A DNA stretch of 64,000 bases from assembly GCA_024233285.1 (NCBI GenBank), contig JACKPU010000008.1, positions 62,001-126,000 of the forward strand. The letters are read 5' to 3'. Positions 61,651-64,000 of the stretch are shown one piece after another. A model generated the notes under the pieces. The model saw only the letters and a list, made by a program, of their open reading frames with translations. It did not search any database and was not told where the DNA came from. The translations under genes were made by a program, and so were the position numbers. This DNA comes from Opitutaceae bacterium (GTDB lineage Bacteria; Verrucomicrobiota; Verrucomicrobiia; Opitutales; Opitutaceae). Position 1 is the first letter of the stretch, and every line of letters begins with the position of its first letter.

Positions 61651-64000
61651 CTTTGGTGCCCCGCGGCTTCGGCTGCGGGGCGTTTTTCGTTTCACCCACC
61701 GAGAAGGCGCGGCGCATGCCGAACGACACCAAGGCGAGTGTGAGCAGGGAATTCACCGGCATCAGAACCGCAGCGACGAGCGGATTGATGTGCCCGGCCA
61801 CGGCGAAACCGACCGCCAGGAGGTTGTAGATCACCGAGAACCCCAAGATGACCCATTCCGTGCGCCGACGCACCGCATTGATCTCAAACAAGGCGCGAAT
61901 GCCGCCGATGCCGCGGCCAAGGTAATAGAAATCGGCCTTCTGTTCGAGCACCCCGCGGTGGACAACCGGCGTGCCGCGGCAATAGGCGGCATCAAAGGCG
62001 AGACTGTCGTTCATCCCGTCGCCCAGCATCAACGCGTCGTCCCGGGTGTTTTCGCGCAACCATGCGGCCTTGGCCTGCGGGCTCAGGTGACCGTGGCCGT
62101 GTGATTCAGGCAGGCCCAACTCACGGGTCATGGCGGCGACTTTGGCCGGATCGTCACCACTGAGAATGTGTGTGACGAAACCGAGCCGTCCCAATGCCTG
62201 CAATTCCGCGGGGGCGTCACGGCGAACGGTATCGCGCATTTCAAACACGGCGATGATTTTGCCGCGATGGGCGAGCACCGTGCCGGCGAGACCCGTCGGG
62301 CTGCGCCAACCGGACCGGCCCAGCGACCAATCACCCGAGGCAACGCCCTCGCCGATGACCTCGACGACATCGTCGCGGCGTGTTGCCGGGGCCGGACCGG
62401 CGGCAAGCAGATTTTCCAGGAGGCACTGGCTGATCGGGTGAGGATTGTCCTGCACCAACGTGAACAGGGCCTGGCGCGCGTCGTCGGACAGCGAAAGCAG
62501 GGCGGCGGGGTTTTCCAGCACCGGTGTCTCCAGAGTTAGCGTGCCGGTTTTGTCGAACAGGATCCGGCGCACGCGATGGAGTCGGGCCCAAAGTCCCGGG
62601 TTGCGCACAAACACGCCGCGGCGACGCAGCGCGACCGAAGCCATTTCTTCGGCGAGGGGAAATGCCAAACCAATCGCGCACGGGCAGGAAACCACCAGAA
62701 TCGCCGTGACGATGGCGCCGGTGCGCATCAAATCGCCGGTGAACCACCCCCAGCCGATACCGGCAAGCAGCGCGATGGCCAGGATCGCGATGAGATAACC
62801 CTGCACAATGCGCTCCAGCAGGGTGTTCCGAGCGGTCTCTTCGCTGCGCCGCGCGGTCAGTTCGGCAAGGAGGGATTTGTCCCACGCTTGCTGGGCGACC
62901 AGCCGCACCGGGCCCCGATTCAAGACCAAGGCGCCCGCCGGCACGCGGCGGCCGGCTTGAAAAGCGCGCGGCGCGGCCTCGCCATTGATGGAGGCCAGCG
63001 AAAATTCGGCGGAAGGGTCCTGCAGGATGGCTTCGACCGGCAGGATTTGCCCCGCGCGTAATTGCAGGGTTTGTCCCGCTTGCAGGCGATCCGGAGCAAT
63101 GCTCTGCAAACTGCCGTCCGGTTGGACGATGGCGATATGCTGTGGGCGCGGTTGCAACGCCAGCAGCCGGCGCCGGTTGCGTTCGACCGCCACGACCTGG
63201 GCCCAGCGTCCGGTCAGCATCAGGACGATGAAGGTCGCGACGAAATCGAAATAGACAAAACCCTCGTGACCGGCGAACCAGCCGTAAAGTGAGCCGGCAT
63301 AGGCCCCCACGATGCCGAGCGAAATCGGCAGATCGATGTGCAGCAGTCCGAATCGCAAACCCTGCCAGGCGCGTTGCAAGAAATACCCGCCACCGGCCAG
63401 CACGCTCAAGGTGCCGAAGACGAGCGAGAGGGTGCCGAAAAGCCGCGCGTAGGGAAAGGTTTCCTCCATGCCGAAATAAGTGGGCAGGGTGAAGAGCATC
63501 ACGTTGAGCGCGAACGCGGCGGTCAGGCCGATGCGCCGCACCAAGCTGCGGCTTTCCGGCTCGGTGGCTTCGGCATCGTGCGGCCCGACGAGGTAATTGA
63601 AGGAGTGCAGCCGCCGTGCGAAGTCGGCGAGAGAAAATTCGCCGGCGTTCCAACTCAGTTCCATTTCGCCGAGTTGGGCGTTGACGTTGATGCGCCGCGC
63701 GCCCGGCAGCTTTTCAAACAGTTTTTCAATCAACCAGACGCAGCCGGCACACGAGATCCCTTGAATGCCGAGCACCGTGCGCGGCGTGGCCTTCAGATCG
63801 GCGGTTTCGACCTCGCGCTGCAGGTCGTCGAGCCAATCAAAATCGCGCGATTGGAACACGGCCGCATCCACCGGCGGCGTGAGGTCGTCCTTGATGCGGT
63901 AATAACCGTCCAGTCCGTTTTCGTGCACCAGCCGATGAACATACGCGCAGCCGGCGCAGCAGAACCCAGCGGCTCGGCTGGATTCGTCGGTAATCGGGGC
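61613..64000 (-). CDS. ccoI: CcoI/FixI-type copper-transporting P-type ATPase, 5' end missing
   Basis: The reading frame stays open to the right edge, so the gene begins outside; 795 residues are visible. At the edge it reads FCCAGCAYVHRLV, the metal-binding FCC-xGC start of CcoI proteins, and later has the heavy-metal domain SCAGCVWLIEKLF, the transmembrane CPC motif in VSCPCAIGLAFPLAEE, the phosphorylation motif DKTGTLTLE and GDGMNDSLAF. CcoI supplies copper for the CuB centre of cbb3 oxidases. The last ~25 residues (ETKNAPQPKPRGT... ending PGFEPGKA) are read from the antisense strand of the tRNA-Tyr gene and its terminator. Confidence 0.92.
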   Translation of the reverse strand, partial: APITDESSRAAGFCCAGCAYVHRLVHENGLDGYYRIKDDLTPPVDAAVFQSRDFDWLDDLQREVETADLKATPRTVLGIQGISCAGCVWLIEKLFEKLPGARRINVNAQLGEMELSWNAGEFSLADFARRLHSFNYLVGPHDAEATEPESRSLVRRIGLTAAFALNVMLFTLPTYFGMEETFPYARLFGTLSLVFGTLSVLAGGGYFLQRAWQGLRFGLLHIDLPISLGIVGAYAGSLYGWFAGHEGFVYFDFVATFIVLMLTGRWAQVVAVERNRRRLLALQPRPQHIAIVQPDGSLQSIAPDRLQAGQTLQLRAGQILPVEAILQDPSAEFSLASINGEAAPRAFQAGRRVPAGALVLNRGPVRLVAQQAWDKSLLAELTARRSEETARNTLLERIVQGYLIAILAIALLAGIGWGWFTGDLMRTGAIVTAILVVSCPCAIGLAFPLAEEMASVALRRRGVFVRNPGLWARLHRVRRILFDKTGTLTLETPVLENPAALLSLSDDARQALFTLVQDNPHPISQCLLENLLAAGPAPATRRDDVVEVIGEGVASGDWSLGRSGWRSPTGLAGTVLAHRGKIIAVFEMRDTVRRDAPAELQALGRLGFVTHILSGDDPAKVAAMTRELGLPESHGHGHLSPQAKAAWLRENTRDDALMLGDGMNDSLAFDAAYCRGTPVVHRGVLEQKADFYYLGRGIGGIRALFEINAVRRRTEWVILGFSVIYNLLAVGFAVAGHINPLVAAVLMPVNSLLTLALVSFGMRRAFSVGETKNAPQPKPRGTKVVVGPGFEPGKA
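61658..61687 (+). terminator. Intrinsic terminator of tRNA-Tyr, inside ccoI coding sequence
   Basis: A 10-bp stem (GCCCCGCGGC / GCTGCGGGGC, one G-U pair) is closed by a UUCG tetraloop and followed by GTTTTT. It ends the tRNA-Tyr transcript. On the opposite strand the same bases encode the last residues of the CcoI-like protein. Confidence 0.85.

Overview
The window looks like a chromosomal segment of a Verrucomicrobiota bacterium, most likely Opitutales/Opitutaceae. I infer this from the moderately high G+C, the alternative complex III (ACIII) operon joined to cbb3-oxidase-like genes, Gram-negative outer-membrane functions (heptose epimerase, TolC-type channel, polysaccharide ABC exporter) and the overall gene style. 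No rRNA, CRISPR array, prophage or complete insertion sequence is visible. One tRNA gene (tRNA-Tyr) is present.

Layout. 1-6.2 kb is a surface-polysaccharide export and modification locus: a large glycosyltransferase-like coiled-coil protein cut by the left edge, a TIGR04325-type methyltransferase, a Wzt-type ATPase with a C-terminal cargo domain, a kinase-like/methyltransferase fusion on the opposite strand, and a Wzm-type permease. 6.2-10.8 kb is a tripartite exporter operon (TolC-like channel, HlyD-type adaptor, LolC/FtsX-type permease, LolD-type ATPase). 10.8-12.2 kb holds two membrane proteins of the HTTM type. 12.3-23.5 kb is the respiratory operon actABCDEF, a small membrane protein, and a ccoN/ccoO/cytochrome c trio. 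23.5-31.4 kb carries hldD, proC, a response-regulator/histidine-kinase protein, folD, an SH3-type secreted protein, a pseudouridine synthase, a flavodoxin-less reductase, fabG and acpP. 31.4-42.4 kb carries fabF, a hybrid kinase, rpmB, an NDUFAF7-like methyltransferase, ctpA, tsaD, rpoN, a Ser/Thr kinase, an A-type Fe-S carrier, a UbiE/MenG methyltransferase and an HU/IHF protein. 42.4-49.4 kb carries hisS, cdd, kbl-tdh, ogt, a dGTPase-like protein, a GNAT acetyltransferase and an HD nucleotidase. 49.5-56.2 kb is serA-plsY-hom-lysC-(four-helix-bundle gene)-thrC. 56.2-57.1 kb is a patch of RAYT/REP-type mobile debris. 57-64 kb carries a lipoprotein, a TPR membrane protein, a cardiolipin synthase, tRNA-Tyr and a CcoI-type copper ATPase cut by the right edge.

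Most notable observation. The CcoN-like protein at 20823-22244 keeps the fold signatures of cbb3 oxidase subunit I, but five of the six histidines that bind heme b, heme b3 and CuB are replaced: four by glutamine and one by arginine. The tyrosine of the active site is also absent. The neighbouring CcoO-like and cytochrome c proteins keep their heme c sites. The operon therefore seems to encode ACIII plus a catalytically dead CcoN scaffold carrying two cytochromes, rather than ACIII plus a terminal oxidase. The CcoI ATPase at the right edge suggests that a genuine cbb3 oxidase is encoded elsewhere, possibly just beyond the window.

Other items worth attention are the kinase-like/methyltransferase fusion lodged between wzm and wzt, the loss of the DxD motif in the glycosyltransferase-like protein, the tRNA-Tyr gene and its terminator lying antisense inside the 3' end of ccoI, and a 25-bp perfect inverted repeat enclosing a tiny AT-rich membrane-protein gene next to a truncated RAYT transposase start.
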